DNA of 57,316 bases from an uncultured Bacteroidales bacterium (GTDB lineage Bacteria; Bacteroidota; Bacteroidia; Bacteroidales; Bacteroidaceae): positions 1-57,316 of the forward strand of contig CACXKA010000021.1 of the NCBI GenBank assembly GCA_902768125.1, written 5' to 3'. A program made the position numbers and the translations under genes. Below, in pieces: positions 36,607 through 46,300 of the stretch. The notes under the pieces are model-generated. The model was not told where the DNA came from. It ran no database searches and worked only from the letters and a program-made list of their open reading frames with translations. Position 1 is the stretch's first letter, and each line of letters opens with the position of its first letter.

Positions 36607-37617
36607 TTACTTTCCTTTATGATCTGTAACAACGATTTTGTCCCCCGAAAGATCCACTTCGAAGAGATGGGGGATGCGGACGGTCCTACCCATGGAATCC
36701 TTTGAATGGCTGTGGACAGACATCATCCATTGCCCATCAAAACGCTGGAAGAGCATGCTGTGGCCGAAGCCTGGAGGGGTGATGGGTTCTGGTTCCTGAA
36801 TCCAAGGTCCGTCGAGCGTGCCGCTTTCAGAATATGCCACTCCCTGAGTATAGACATCAAAGACCCATGAAGTCCATAGCATGCCAAGACGACCTGTTCC
36901 TGTGCGGAACAGCCAGGGACCGTCAGTCACTTTGTTCCAAGTCACCTTACCGTTATCCCCTTTTTCACGACTCCAAGGCGAGTCGCTGGCACGGAAGAGA
37001 ACTTTGGGTGAACCAATCGTTCCGCTCAGGTCGGGCTTTAGTTCTATCTTTTCGATTGTTCCGTTCCAGTTCTGCAACCATTCGCCACAGAACACCATAT
37101 AGGGCTTGCCATCGGTGTCTCGCCAGAATGTACCGTCAAGTGTGGGACGATCGGCTGGCAGATAGGTGGCATCGCCAAAAGCGCGGTATGGACCCATCGG
37201 ATTGTCAGCACGCAACACCTGAGAGGCGCGTCGCTCTATGACATTGCCCCTGACCGTGTCAATCATGACATCCTGATTCGTGAAGGTGGCGAAGTAATAG
37301 TACTTCCCATCGCCTGTCTGGTGCAGTTCTGCAGCCCATATCATCGGACGTGGACCCATCCATGAATCCCGTTCGAATTCTGTCACGCGATAGGGTCCTT
37401 CCCATCGTTTCAAGTCGCCACTACGCCACATCATGCCACCAGTACCAGTCATATAGTACATCTTGGTCTTACTGTCTGCGAGTATAGCTGGGTCACTCAG
37501 TCGGATGGAGTCCAGCGGAATGTCGTGGCGGACACCAAGATTTCTCGGCTGAGCCTGCAAAATGCTTATACACAGAACTGCAGCGATACAAGTGAGCAAT
37601 CTTTTCATAAATTCCAT
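36607..37617 (-). CDS. secreted GH43-like glycoside hydrolase
   Basis: The 336-residue protein has a signal peptide (LLTCIAAVLCISILQAQ) and a five-bladed beta-propeller typical of GH43. SDPAILAD carries the likely catalytic base, and WAAELH and LDGTFWRDTDGKPYMVFCGEW carry further active-site candidates. The family acts on arabinose- or xylose-containing plant polysaccharides. ATG codons at 37617 and 37608 are both possible. No SusC/SusD pair is nearby, so it is not in a typical polysaccharide utilisation locus. Confidence 0.8.
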   Translation of the reverse strand: MEFMKRLLTCIAAVLCISILQAQPRNLGVRHDIPLDSIRLSDPAILADSKTKMYYMTGTGGMMWRSGDLKRWEGPYRVTEFERDSWMGPRPMIWAAELHQTGDGKYYYFATFTNQDVMIDTVRGNVIERRASQVLRADNPMGPYRAFGDATYLPADRPTLDGTFWRDTDGKPYMVFCGEWLQNWNGTIEKIELKPDLSGTIGSPKVLFRASDSPWSREKGDNGKVTWNKVTDGPWLFRTGTGRLGMLWTSWVFDVYTQGVAYSESGTLDGPWIQEPEPITPPGFGHSMLFQRFDGQWMMSVHSHSKDSMGRTVRIPHLFEVDLSGDKIVVTDHKGK

Positions 37618-37631
37618 TTGTTTCAGGATAA

Positions 37632-38648
37632 TTACAATTGTTGTTTAGATGCCTCCACAGCGGCAATGACACGATCGCACCATGCATCGAACTCCGCATC
37701 CTCGACCTGCAACTCTGGATGAGCTAGAATGTGGCTGACACAACGGCGAACACCCTCATCGAAGCGAACGCTGGCTTGGAAACCCGGAACGGCATTCTTC
37801 AACTTGGAGCAGTCGAACTCGACAGAGGCAGCCTTGTCGCCCAAGAGATTCCCTGTGAAATCCCACTCAGCAGGAGATACTGCAGCGAGATAATCGGAAC
37901 TGATATGATAGAGTTGAGCCTCAACATTAAGCGCTCTTGCCACACACATATAAATCTGATTCCAACTGAGGCTTTCGTCACTCATGATTTGGAACACTTC
38001 GCCAACAGCCTTGGGATTGCCAAGCAGACCGATGAATCCGCGTGCGAAATCTTCGTTCCAAGTCAATGTCCACAAGGAGGAACCATCACCATGCACGATG
38101 ACGGGTTTGCCCTCCATCATGCGTTTCAATACTTGCCAAGAGCCTTTCATTCCATGCACGCTAAGAGGAACGCCACGCTCGCAATAGGTGTGCGATGGGC
38201 GAACGATGGTGACAGGGAAGCCTGATTCGCGATACTCATGCATCAACAGTTCCTCGCATGCAATCTTGTTGCGTGAATACTGCCAATAGGGATTTGCCAA
38301 ACTCGTGCCCTCGGTGATGATGTGGTTTGCAGCTGGCTTGTTGTAAGCAGAGGCTGACGAGATGAACACGTATTGCTTCGTCCGTCCCTTGAAAAGACGG
38401 ATATCGCGCTCCACATGCTCCGTCACGAAGCCAATGAACTCGCAGACAGCATCGAATGTCTCGTCGCCCAAAGCATCGAGAACGGTTTTCGTGTCATCGA
38501 TGTCGGCGATTACTTGATGAACGTTTGCTGGAACTTCAGCCTTGCGAGTTCCTCTGTTGAGCAACCACACTTCGTGGTCACTCTCTGACAGTTGTCTGGT
38601 GATGGCACTCGATATCGTGCCAGTTCCACCAATGATTAGTATCGTCAT
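37632..38648 (-). CDS. NAD-dependent epimerase/reductase (extended SDR)
   Basis: The 338-residue protein from MTILIIGGTGTISSAI has the Gly-rich NAD(P)-binding motif GGTGTISS and a conserved VFISSASAYNK strand; YSRNKIACEELL supplies the Tyr-x3-Lys pair. It resembles nucleotide-sugar epimerase-like or CSP41-like SDRs. A longer frame to 38708 is unlikely to be used. It is first in the run with GH43, thioesterase, YgjP-like and lipoprotein genes, and a -7 box TATCTTTG lies at 38713-38706. Confidence 0.8.
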   Translation of the reverse strand: MTILIIGGTGTISSAITRQLSESDHEVWLLNRGTRKAEVPANVHQVIADIDDTKTVLDALGDETFDAVCEFIGFVTEHVERDIRLFKGRTKQYVFISSASAYNKPAANHIITEGTSLANPYWQYSRNKIACEELLMHEYRESGFPVTIVRPSHTYCERGVPLSVHGMKGSWQVLKRMMEGKPVIVHGDGSSLWTLTWNEDFARGFIGLLGNPKAVGEVFQIMSDESLSWNQIYMCVARALNVEAQLYHISSDYLAAVSPAEWDFTGNLLGDKAASVEFDCSKLKNAVPGFQASVRFDEGVRRCVSHILAHPELQVEDAEFDAWCDRVIAAVEASKQQL

Positions 38649-38705
38649 AGGTTTTATTTTGTGGATGTAAAAGTCTATTCTCATCAATTCATTTAAAACG
38701 ATTTG

Positions 38706-38713
38706 CAAAGATA
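38706..38713 (-). promoter_or_regulatory. -7 box for the SDR-GH43 run
   Basis: TATCTTTG on the minus strand lies 57 bases upstream of the SDR ATG. No matching -33 element is clear. Confidence 0.35.
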
Positions 38714-38816
38714 GTGATATTTATAGAATTATCCCTATATTTGTACCCACTTTTATAAAACTTTATCATCCAACACGCAAATATACACACAAACCAAAAA
38801 AACATTGCAATATTTC

Positions 38817-41800
38817 TCAACTTTTTTTTGAATTGCAATAGTCAATCAGCTGAGAATAAAGGGAATTGAGGCGGAGAAGTTTTTCGTAACCAAGCATAAA
38901 GAATTGTTTACGGGCACGCGTGATGGCGACGTTGAGCTTGCGGTCAACGATGCCTGAAGGGGTCGAAGTGACATTGGAGAGAATGTCAAGTTCATAGCGT
39001 TGGGTGATGGTGGTGCCGTAGATGATGATGTCGCGCTGTGAACCCTGATAGCGTTCAACGGTATCGATAACCAGGTTGGCTGCCACATCGGGAAGAAGCT
39101 TGGCTATCTCCACCCGCACGAGGGCAATCTGCCTACGGAAGGGGACGATGATGCCCAAATGCCGTTGTGGTTCGAAGGGAAGGTGGTTCTTTTCGTGAAG
39201 GGAAACGATGCCCTTGACAAGCTGGGCAATCATGCGTGCCTCCAACACATTTGCTTTGGACATTCGGTCTTCCATCGAGGGACGAGGCACGTTGATGAAG
39301 GCACAACGATGGGTGGCAATCAATTCTTCGACAGGATTGCCAACATCCTCGAGACGATAAGGAAGCGGTTCCTGCTGATGCGGGAGTCCAACAGGAAGAA
39401 GTCGCCCATCATAGAAAACATCGGAAGCAAAGGCTGCGATGTCGGGATGCATGCGTCCCTGATGGTCGAGCATCGCCACCACATCGGCATTGTCACGATT
39501 CTGTTCATAGAGGCGTTCGAAGAGGGAAGTGCGACAGTTGGTCAATCCAATGGCATGCAACAAGGGGGAGGCAACAGCAGACTTCTCCTCGTTCTGTACC
39601 ACGACAGCAGGGAGTTGCTTGTGGTCGCCAATCATGATGAACTTGTCGATAGACGAAGAAGTGAGGATGCCCAGAATCTGGGGCTCGAGGATTTGGGATG
39701 CCTCATCAAAGATGGTGACTTGGAAGTGTTTGAGACGAAGGAGGGAGGTGTGGCTGTTCATGGAGGCAACGGTGCTGACGAAGATGGAAGTATCGCCAAT
39801 GCGTTGCATCACCTGCTGACGGTTGGTGAGCGTGGAGATAGCATTACCAAGAAGGTGCTCACGATAGGCAGGAGCACACGAGAGTTCTCGTCCCAGTCGG
39901 ATGTAGTCGGGTTGAGGGTTAAGGGTTGACAGCATCTGGCAGATTTCATCGACTGCACGATTGGTGTAGGCAAGCAAGAGAATGTTATGATGTTGTTCCA
40001 GTTGCTCCTCCACCATGCGCTTAAGTGCCACAGAAGTCTTGCCTGTGCCAGGAGGACCCATCAGGAGAAAGAGGTCATCTTTTTTGGGTGTACGCTGACA
40101 AAGCAACAAGTCACGACGACGAGGGTCGCAGGTGAGCAGGGAGAACAAACCGCTGTAAAGACTGCGGAAATTGGCATCCACATGGTCGTGCTCAATGGCA
40201 TAGAGATCCTCCCTGCTGAAGAGCTGCTTGTTGCGTTGGGCATTCTTCAGTTGCAGCCAGATGCGATCTGCATCATACGCCTCCACGTTGCAACGGAACA
40301 CTTGTTGGGTGATGGCGGAATCAGTATCGGAATTACGTTTATACAAAATAACGGCGTCACCAATGCGGAAATTGGGCAGGCTCTCATTGGCATCGGAACG
40401 CTCGAGACAAACCGCTTCCACCCCTTCCTTCATCCGAAGGTCGGCAAGGCGCAGGTTGAGGAAGATGTCACCATTCTCCATCTTGGTGTTGACATCGGCA
40501 TTCCAAAGGGAAGAAAGGGCACGAGTGGAGTCGGGACGCGTGTCGCATATCTTGCTTTCTGCCTGTTCCCGTTCAATGAACTGAAGGAAAGCATAGAAGT
40601 ACTCAGCCGTCAGTTCGTCCATCGCATGCAAGGCATCCGTGACGGGCTTGATTTCTGGCAGACACCAAATCGTCCAGAACTTATCGTTGCAATCCTGATT
40701 CTGCCTCAGTTTCTCTGGCGTGAGTTTAGGCACCCACACCCGCGCCTCTCCTTCGAGCAGTCCCCGTTCGAGTGCCACGATGTTGTTGCGAATGTTCATG
40801 GCACGCAGCACCATCTCCTGATAACTACGTTGTTCCTGCAGGCGTGGGTATTTGGAATAAAGCAGGTTGCCCATCACGTCGGTCTGCTTCACTCCCGTGT
40901 TGTAATAGAGGATTTCCTTGTAGAGCAACATCTGCATCAAGTGTTCTTCCTTTGCCCGATTGCGGAACTCGTCCCATTTGCCCGACTTTAATTCAATCAA
41001 GAACTTCTTGCCTTCGTCGTCGAGGTCAATGAGACAGTCCATTCGTCCCTGCAAACCCAACGCTTCACAGAAGAAAGAGGGTTCGATGTGGATGTCCACC
41101 TTTCCTTCGTGCATATAAGGCTGCTGCTCCAGTTCCCTGACCACTTGCTGGATGTTTTCATACTGCTTCTGGGTTTCTTCAAAGAACTTGGCATCGATTT
41201 CAGGACAGGCACAAATGTCTATCGCCCTATCAGCAAACACCTTGTGCATGGAATCGAGATAGGAAGCCTCAGGAAGATTGAGGATGTCATCGAGAAACTG
41301 ATTGGCAAAATCGCCCAATAAAGTGTGAACAGTACTCTCTGAAGGCTTGAACTTGGCGATGAAATAGTTGAACGCAGACTCCCCCCACCCTTTGATGCAG
41401 CTGGTCACGCTGGTGGTGTCGAGCAGGAAATCCGGCTCCACAATAATATATATAGGATGATAGACACCCTCATGATCCATCGTGAAAGAGAGGGCATTGA
41501 ACTGCATGCCTGGTTTCAGCAACTGTGCTGCCTTCAAAGTATGTGGGTTGGTGGTGATGTCCACACGGAAAGGTGTGTCGGAAGGAATCTCTCGTGAGAA
41601 AGCATAGATATATGGTTCCTCCACTCGTTCCACTACGAATCGCACACGCTTCTGGCGAGCCATCCGTTCCATTCGATCCTTCGAAATCGGCAATGCCTCC
41701 ACATCGGGCAGCTTTCCCTTGAAAACGACAGGAATAGGCGTATTGGTGAAATGTGCCAAAGCTTCCACCAACACCCGCATATCGACCAAGAAGGTGTGTT

Positions 41801-42053
41801 CATCCACCTCCATGCCCAAACAAGACACCTGACGAGCACGCCAACGGAACGTATCAATCGCATATAGCGGATAGTTCGTCAGTCGGCATACTGCCTGCAG
41901 GCGAGAAAAGAAATCGTTGTATTCGGCTGGCAGACCTTCCGTCTTCTCGATGCACACCCGATGCAGCGTATCATAGAAATACCGATACTTCCACTTAAGT
42001 GTCTGCTCTGAAAAGAAGACTTCCTGGATGTCCTGCCAAACGCCGTCCATCAT
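38817..42053 (-). CDS. Dna2-like nuclease-helicase (PD-(D/E)XK plus SF1B helicase)
   Basis: The 1078-residue protein has a RecB-type nuclease in its first half ([10 protein letters not shown], then [10 protein letters not shown], about 336-362). An SF1B helicase of the Upf1/Dna2 group follows: Walker [11 protein letters not shown] (about 664-673), DEASQI (about 780), GDHKQLPAV, then [15 protein letters not shown] and [12 protein letters not shown]. Dna2 enzymes process flaps and resect ends. The gene overlaps the pyrD stop by four bases (ATGA). The cysteines expected for a Dna2 iron-sulfur cluster are not obviously arranged here. Confidence 0.82.
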   Translation of the reverse strand: MMDGVWQDIQEVFFSEQTLKWKYRYFYDTLHRVCIEKTEGLPAEYNDFFSRLQAVCRLTNYPLYAIDTFRWRARQVSCLGMEVDEHTFLVDMRVLVEALAHFTNTPIPVVFKGKLPDVEALPISKDRMERMARQKRVRFVVERVEEPYIYAFSREIPSDTPFRVDITTNPHTLKAAQLLKPGMQFNALSFTMDHEGVYHPIYIIVEPDFLLDTTSVTSCIKGWGESAFNYFIAKFKPSESTVHTLLGDFANQFLDDILNLPEASYLDSMHKVFADRAIDICACPEIDAKFFEETQKQYENIQQVVRELEQQPYMHEGKVDIHIEPSFFCEALGLQGRMDCLIDLDDEGKKFLIELKSGKWDEFRNRAKEEHLMQMLLYKEILYYNTGVKQTDVMGNLLYSKYPRLQEQRSYQEMVLRAMNIRNNIVALERGLLEGEARVWVPKLTPEKLRQNQDCNDKFWTIWCLPEIKPVTDALHAMDELTAEYFYAFLQFIEREQAESKICDTRPDSTRALSSLWNADVNTKMENGDIFLNLRLADLRMKEGVEAVCLERSDANESLPNFRIGDAVILYKRNSDTDSAITQQVFRCNVEAYDADRIWLQLKNAQRNKQLFSREDLYAIEHDHVDANFRSLYSGLFSLLTCDPRRRDLLLCQRTPKKDDLFLLMGPPGTGKTSVALKRMVEEQLEQHHNILLLAYTNRAVDEICQMLSTLNPQPDYIRLGRELSCAPAYREHLLGNAISTLTNRQQVMQRIGDTSIFVSTVASMNSHTSLLRLKHFQVTIFDEASQILEPQILGILTSSSIDKFIMIGDHKQLPAVVVQNEEKSAVASPLLHAIGLTNCRTSLFERLYEQNRDNADVVAMLDHQGRMHPDIAAFASDVFYDGRLLPVGLPHQQEPLPYRLEDVGNPVEELIATHRCAFINVPRPSMEDRMSKANVLEARMIAQLVKGIVSLHEKNHLPFEPQRHLGIIVPFRRQIALVRVEIAKLLPDVAANLVIDTVERYQGSQRDIIIYGTTITQRYELDILSNVTSTPSGIVDRKLNVAITRARKQFFMLGYEKLLRLNSLYSQLIDYCNSKKS

Positions 42054-42961
42054 GCATTTAGCTGTCCGATGATATCAGCAACAGAGTTGCAACCATGCTG
42101 GTCGAGCCATTCGTTGATGCCATTCGCCACTTTCACTGTCACAGCAGGGTCGATGAAATTCGCTGTACCAATCTCGATGGCTGATGCACCAGCGAGGAAG
42201 AACTCAATCGCGTCGTGTGCATCCATGATACCGCCCAAACCGATGACTGGAATATGGACTGCTTTTGCCACCTGCCACACACAACGAACGGCAACTGGTT
42301 TCACAGCAGGACCAGACATACCACCTGTGGCGATACTCAACACAGGCTTCCGCTTCTCGATGTCTATCACCATACCCATCAATGTGTTGATGAGCGAGAC
42401 CGCATCGGCACCAGCATCCTGCACAGCCAATGCTATATCAGTAATAGAGGTGACATTAGGAGAAAGTTTGACAATCAATGTCTTATCATAAGCCTTACGA
42501 ACAGCCTTTACTACAGAAGAAGCACCTTCAGGAGTGACACCAAACGCCATACCTCCCTGCTTCACATTGGGACAGGAAATGTTCAGTTCGATGGCTGGAA
42601 TATTCTCCAATTCATTCACGCGGGCAGCACATTCTGCATAGTCTTCAGGAGAGGAGCCACTCACGTTCACAATCATATTGGTGCGGATGTCCTTAATCTC
42701 GGGATAGATGTGCTTGCAGAAATAGTCAACACCCTTGTTCTGCAAACCCACACAATTCAGCATGCCGCTGGCGGTCTCCACCATACGTGGGTAGTCATTG
42801 CCCTCACGAGGATTGAGGGTCGTACCTTTCACGATAATACCTCCAATATCTTCCAAGTTCACAAAGTCAGCAAATTCAACTCCATAGCCGAATGTGCCGG
42901 ATGCCGTCATCACGGGATTCTTCATCGTGAGACCAGCAATTTTTGTCGTCAAATCTGCCAT
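42050..42961 (-). CDS. pyrD: dihydroorotate dehydrogenase, class 1B catalytic subunit
   Basis: The 303-residue FMN enzyme starts [18 protein letters not shown] with SGTFGYG, then [13 protein letters not shown] and [14 protein letters not shown]. The class 1B active-site Cys is at ELNISCPNV. It pairs with PyrK, encoded three bases upstream, to use NAD+ in pyrimidine synthesis. Confidence 0.95.
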   Translation of the reverse strand: MADLTTKIAGLTMKNPVMTASGTFGYGVEFADFVNLEDIGGIIVKGTTLNPREGNDYPRMVETASGMLNCVGLQNKGVDYFCKHIYPEIKDIRTNMIVNVSGSSPEDYAECAARVNELENIPAIELNISCPNVKQGGMAFGVTPEGASSVVKAVRKAYDKTLIVKLSPNVTSITDIALAVQDAGADAVSLINTLMGMVIDIEKRKPVLSIATGGMSGPAVKPVAVRCVWQVAKAVHIPVIGLGGIMDAHDAIEFFLAGASAIEIGTANFIDPAVTVKVANGINEWLDQHGCNSVADIIGQLNA

Positions 42962-42964
42962 ATC

Positions 42965-43741
42965 CTACACCTCCCAAGTTAAATCATTGATATCAAACAC
43001 AGGACCTTCCTTGCACACGCAAACGTTACCCTTGACGGTCTTTTCCACACAACACAGACAAGCACCCAAGCCACACGCCATCATGTTTTCGAGGCTCACC
43101 TCACAAGGAGTGTTCGTCGCTTTCGCATATCTTGCCACACTCACCATCATCGGCTTAGGACCACACACAGAGATACGATCGAACTTCTCCTTTGTTAATA
43201 ATGAGTGCTGGGTCACAAAACCTTTCTCTCCTTCCGAACCATCTTCTGTGGTCACATAGACAGGAGCAATAGCCTTGAAAAGTTCCTGTTCCAGCAAGTC
43301 GCTCTTGCTTCTGGCACCCAACAGGAACACTGGCTCCGCCCCACTCTCCTTCAGGTATTTGCCGTAATCGAGCAAAGGAGCCACACCTACGCCACCACCC
43401 ACGAGCAGCACTTTCTCACCCTTCTTCTGAACAGGAGAGAAACCATTGCCCAAGGGGAATACGAGATTGAGTGTGTTACCAGCTTTCAGCGTAGCCAACT
43501 GATGTGTTCCTTCGCCCACTTTCTTGATGAGCAGCCACAACTCGTTCTTCTCCCGATCCACATAATTGATGGAGATGGGGCGACGGAGGAACGTCTTGGG
43601 ACTTCCCTCCACCTTCACTTCCACAAACTGACCAGGCAGCGTCTCAGGCAGAGCTTCCTCGTCCGTCAGTTTCAGCAAAACATACAACTCATGAGGGAAC
43701 GTCACCTCCCTTACCGTCAAATCTTTTACGTATTTCTTCAT
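42965..43741 (-). CDS. pyrK: dihydroorotate dehydrogenase electron-transfer subunit
   Basis: The 258-residue ferredoxin-reductase-like protein has an FAD site (RRPISINYVDREK), an NAD-binding region (VGGGVGVAPLLDY) and the [2Fe-2S] cysteines in MACGLGACLCCVEK followed by CVCKEGPVF. It delivers electrons from PyrD to NAD+. The upstream gap holds a 7-bp period tract. Confidence 0.94.
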   Translation of the reverse strand: MKKYVKDLTVREVTFPHELYVLLKLTDEEALPETLPGQFVEVKVEGSPKTFLRRPISINYVDREKNELWLLIKKVGEGTHQLATLKAGNTLNLVFPLGNGFSPVQKKGEKVLLVGGGVGVAPLLDYGKYLKESGAEPVFLLGARSKSDLLEQELFKAIAPVYVTTEDGSEGEKGFVTQHSLLTKEKFDRISVCGPKPMMVSVARYAKATNTPCEVSLENMMACGLGACLCCVEKTVKGNVCVCKEGPVFDINDLTWEV

Positions 43742-43760
43742 TATCTATTATCTATAATCG

Positions 43761-43802
43761 CTCTCAACTCTAAACTTTAATCTCTAAACTCTCAACTTTA
43801 AA
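43761..43802 (+). repeat. 7-bp period tract, CTCTAAA type
   Basis: Six heptamers in a row (CTCTCAA, CTCTAAA, CTTTAAT, CTCTAAA, CTCTCAA, CTTTAAA) lie between pyrK and the nuclease gene. They include the minus-strand stop codon of the nuclease gene. The unit order is a near palindrome. Confidence 0.8.
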
Positions 43803-44754
43803 TACCCCACGCCGCAGGGTTGCATTCTTTCTCCAACTGCTTCTCCTGCTTGTCGTCCAACTGGAAGAAGAAGTCCATATCCGTTTCCTTCTCCACCTTG
43901 TCCACAGAAACGGCATAGTCGCGCATATCGCCGCCACAAGCCTTATTGGGGAAGATGAAACCTATTGCTTTAGGCACACGACCCAAGGTCAGCACCACCT
44001 TGAAGAAGCGGTCTGGAACAGCAATTTTCAGGTTTCTCCTTTGACCAATGGTCTTTGGATTGGGGTTGTCGAAAATAGGGCCACAACAAATGTAAACCGT
44101 TCCATAGTTCTTTGCCCAAGAACGACATTGTATCTCAAGGTCATTCCAAAGACCGACATTCAGATTGTGGTTCTGAGGACAGATGTTCGTCATGCCAAAC
44201 GACTCATCCATCGCCTTCGTGGTGTTCTTGTTGTCACCAGCTGGGCACATGTGTCCACGATCATATCCTGAGCCGTTATAGTCATAGGTCTCAACCCTCG
44301 TCTTCTCATTCAACACAGGGTCACCATGAAAGTTGTTGGAACGCTGCACCCGGCCGTTTGCCCTGCTGGGTGTCAAACTCCAACACACATAATTCGGACA
44401 GAGCTTGGTCACGTCATACGAGATGATGAACTGAGACTTGAACAACAGAAACTCCTGCTGTCCCTTCAATGCATCAGGTTGTTCCAGATTCTCGTAGGGA
44501 GTGACGGCAAGTTCTGCAGCCCGTTCCTCTTTCGTCTCATAGTATCCATCAGCGGCATCTTCTGCTGCAGCCTCAGCCTCTTGGGCAGCATAGGCAGCAT
44601 TCCGTTCTGCGCTGCTGGCAGACACTCCCACTCCGTTCACTTCTGACGGGAGCTTGTCGCCCTTGCATGCCCACAATTGATTGATGCCTGCCACAAGCCC
44701 TGTGAGCACGAGACAAGTCAATAAGATTGATAACGGTTTTTTGATTGGTTTCAT
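43798..44754 (-). CDS. DNA/RNA non-specific endonuclease (NUC1 type), exported
   Basis: The 318-residue protein has an N-terminal hydrophobic signal (about 8-30). The beta-beta-alpha-metal nuclease motif is GYDRGHMCPAGDNK with the catalytic His, followed by TNICPQNHNLNVGLWNDLE with the metal-binding Asn. An Ala/Glu-rich linker (about 50-85) precedes the domain. Such enzymes degrade extracellular or periplasmic nucleic acid. Confidence 0.9.
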   Translation of the reverse strand: MKPIKKPLSILLTCLVLTGLVAGINQLWACKGDKLPSEVNGVGVSASSAERNAAYAAQEAEAAAEDAADGYYETKEERAAELAVTPYENLEQPDALKGQQEFLLFKSQFIISYDVTKLCPNYVCWSLTPSRANGRVQRSNNFHGDPVLNEKTRVETYDYNGSGYDRGHMCPAGDNKNTTKAMDESFGMTNICPQNHNLNVGLWNDLEIQCRSWAKNYGTVYICCGPIFDNPNPKTIGQRRNLKIAVPDRFFKVVLTLGRVPKAIGFIFPNKACGGDMRDYAVSVDKVEKETDMDFFFQLDDKQEKQLEKECNPAAWGI

Positions 44755-44834
44755 CTATTTCTTGAAGTTTTTAATCTCTGCATCCAGCATTATCGTGATT
44801 TTCATTGCAAATTTAAGAAGAAAATGGAGAAAAG

Positions 44835-44867
44835 TTGCTTTTATAACAAAAAAAAGTAGTACCTTTG
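44835..44867 (+). promoter_or_regulatory. promoter of the tRNA-Thr remnant
   Basis: TTG at 44835-44837 and TACCTTTG at 44860-44867 are 22 bases apart. The expected start (about 44875) is about 36 bases before the tRNA-like sequence. Confidence 0.65.
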
Positions 44868-44910
44868 CATCGCTTTTAACAAAAGGCACAGTCTTTTTGC
44901 TATTTGCCTT

Positions 44911-44964
<54 letters not shown>

Positions 44965-44973
44965 ATGAGGGAG

Positions 44974-44998
44974 GTGTGCCAACAGGCGCACTTTTTTT
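44974..44998 (+). terminator. intrinsic terminator of the tRNA remnant
   Basis: GTGTGCC pairs with GGCGCAC (one G-U) around an AACA loop and is followed by seven T. It stops the short RNA 33 bases before the presumed ruvC start. Confidence 0.8.
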
Positions 44999-45030
44999 GT
45001 TTTATTCATCCATAACCTATCTCAAACAAC

Positions 45031-45606
45031 TTGAACAATCCGTCCATAGAGAAAATCATTCTTGGTGTTGACCCTGGCACGAATGTCATGGGTTATGGTA
45101 TCTTGAGGGTAAAGGGCAACAAAGCGGAATTGATGGCGATGGGCGTCATCGAACTCAAGAAATACGCCAGCCACTATCTTCGTCTGGGCAAGATTTTCGA
45201 GCGCATCACCAGCATCATCGACACCTACAAGCCTGACGAGATGGCAATTGAAGCCCCTTTCTTTGGCAAGAACGTGCAGTCGATGCTCAAACTCGGACGT
45301 GCTCAAGGAGTTGCCATTACAGCCGCCATCATGCGAGACATTCCCATCACAGAATACGAACCACGAAAAATCAAGATGGCGATCACGGGTAACGGTTCTG
45401 CTGCCAAAGAGCAAGTGGCAGGAATGCTTCAACGCATGCTCCACATCTCCAAAGAGGATATGGACGTGCAGTTGGATGCCACCGACGCTTTAGGTGCTGC
45501 CTATTGCCATTTCATCCAAATGGGCAAGCCTGAAGTGGAACACAAATTCAAATCTTGGAAAGACTTTATCAGCAAAAACGCCGATAAGGTCGTGAAGCAC
45601 GAATAA
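45031..45606 (+). CDS. ruvC: Holliday junction resolvase RuvC
   Basis: The 191-residue protein has the four catalytic acids at the expected spacing: Asp14 in LGVDPGTN, Glu74 in IEAPFFG, and Asp149 and Asp152 in [13 protein letters not shown]. It cuts Holliday junctions. The start must be a TTG at 45031 (or another non-ATG codon): the frame is closed by a TAA at 45013 and the next ATG falls inside the conserved N-terminus. It lies just after the tRNA-remnant terminator and has no clear promoter of its own. Confidence 0.93.
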   Translation: MNNPSIEKIILGVDPGTNVMGYGILRVKGNKAELMAMGVIELKKYASHYLRLGKIFERITSIIDTYKPDEMAIEAPFFGKNVQSMLKLGRAQGVAITAAIMRDIPITEYEPRKIKMAITGNGSAAKEQVAGMLQRMLHISKEDMDVQLDATDALGAAYCHFIQMGKPEVEHKFKSWKDFISKNADKVVKHE

Positions 45607-45607
45607 A

Positions 45608-45647
45608 AAATCTGACTCACTCCACCTAAATGAAATGAGTCAGATTT
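45608..45647. terminator. bidirectional hairpin after ruvC
   Basis: A perfect 12-bp stem (AAATCTGACTCA / TGAGTCAGATTT) lies between ruvC and the convergent lysozyme-like gene. Confidence 0.7.
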
Positions 45648-45672
45648 ATGTTTCGGAACCATCCGCTGTTTC

Positions 45673-46107
45673 TTACAAAGAAGCTGTAGCGGCGTATTTT
45701 GCCATCACTCGCTGGTAGTAACCTTCTGTGCGGGCCTTACGGGTCATGCACTTCAAGTCTCCAGAGTTCCAAAGGCGAATGGCGCGTTCCATGTTTCCGT
45801 CAGGATTATAGAACTCCTGATAATCGATGAACATATCAATGCTCTTCTGTTTGTCATAACGGTCAGCGTAAGTGTACTTCTTGTATCCAACGATACGATT
45901 GCACTCGCGCACAAGAATCTCGGAAATCTGCAGATAACCGACGTAGAGTCCATTCTTCGATACCACGTTGGGCTGTCCTTGGCTCTCCACCATCGCAATG
46001 GCGTGAATGACTGCCCCCCATTTCTTCTGAAGATCCACCTTCGGAGCAGTTTGTGCAACCGCTGTCATAGAGATGGTCATCAGGATTAATACCAATAATT
46101 TCTTCAT
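45673..46107 (-). CDS. secreted lysozyme-like / lytic transglycosylase-like protein
   Basis: The 144-residue protein has a signal peptide (LLVLILMTISMTAVAQ). AIAMVESQGQPNVVSKNG places a Glu (41) where SLT-type transglycosylases have their catalytic acid, and GYLQIS resembles the GxmQi motif. The C-terminal part has aromatic and basic residues. It probably acts on periplasmic peptidoglycan. The match is partial, so the enzyme class is not certain. Confidence 0.6.
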   Translation of the reverse strand: MKKLLVLILMTISMTAVAQTAPKVDLQKKWGAVIHAIAMVESQGQPNVVSKNGLYVGYLQISEILVRECNRIVGYKKYTYADRYDKQKSIDMFIDYQEFYNPDGNMERAIRLWNSGDLKCMTRKARTEGYYQRVMAKYAATASL

Positions 46108-46173
46108 ACAATCTTACCTTTTATTCCTATATCGTTTCCGATTTCAATAGTCACTACTGATTGGAAACCGCTG

Positions 46174-46205
46174 CAAAGGTAGGTCTTTTCTCGTTATTGA
46201 ACAAA
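46174..46205 (-). promoter_or_regulatory. promoter of the lysozyme-like gene
   Basis: Minus-strand TTTG (46205-46202), 20 bases, then TACCTTTG (46181-46174), a near-ideal Bacteroidota promoter. Confidence 0.7.
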
Positions 46206-46269
46206 TATTTTATGCTTTTTAGCATGTTTTTACGATAAAAAAGATATTATTAAGCATATTTTAACGATT

Positions 46270-46292
46270 AAGGGGCTTCCGAAGAGCCCCTT
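46270..46292. terminator. hairpin after lepA
   Basis: AAGGGGCT pairs with AGCCCCTT around a short loop, just after the lepA stop on the minus strand. Confidence 0.65.
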
Positions 46293-46300
46293 ATCTATTT

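Noticed and set aside
38736-38743. plus-strand TATATTTG as a promoter
   Set aside because: It would transcribe into the 3' end of the convergent Dna2-like gene, with no plus-strand gene downstream.
39987-40991. 334-codon plus-strand frame opposite the Dna2-like gene
   Set aside because: It is a shadow of a gene with full helicase motifs.
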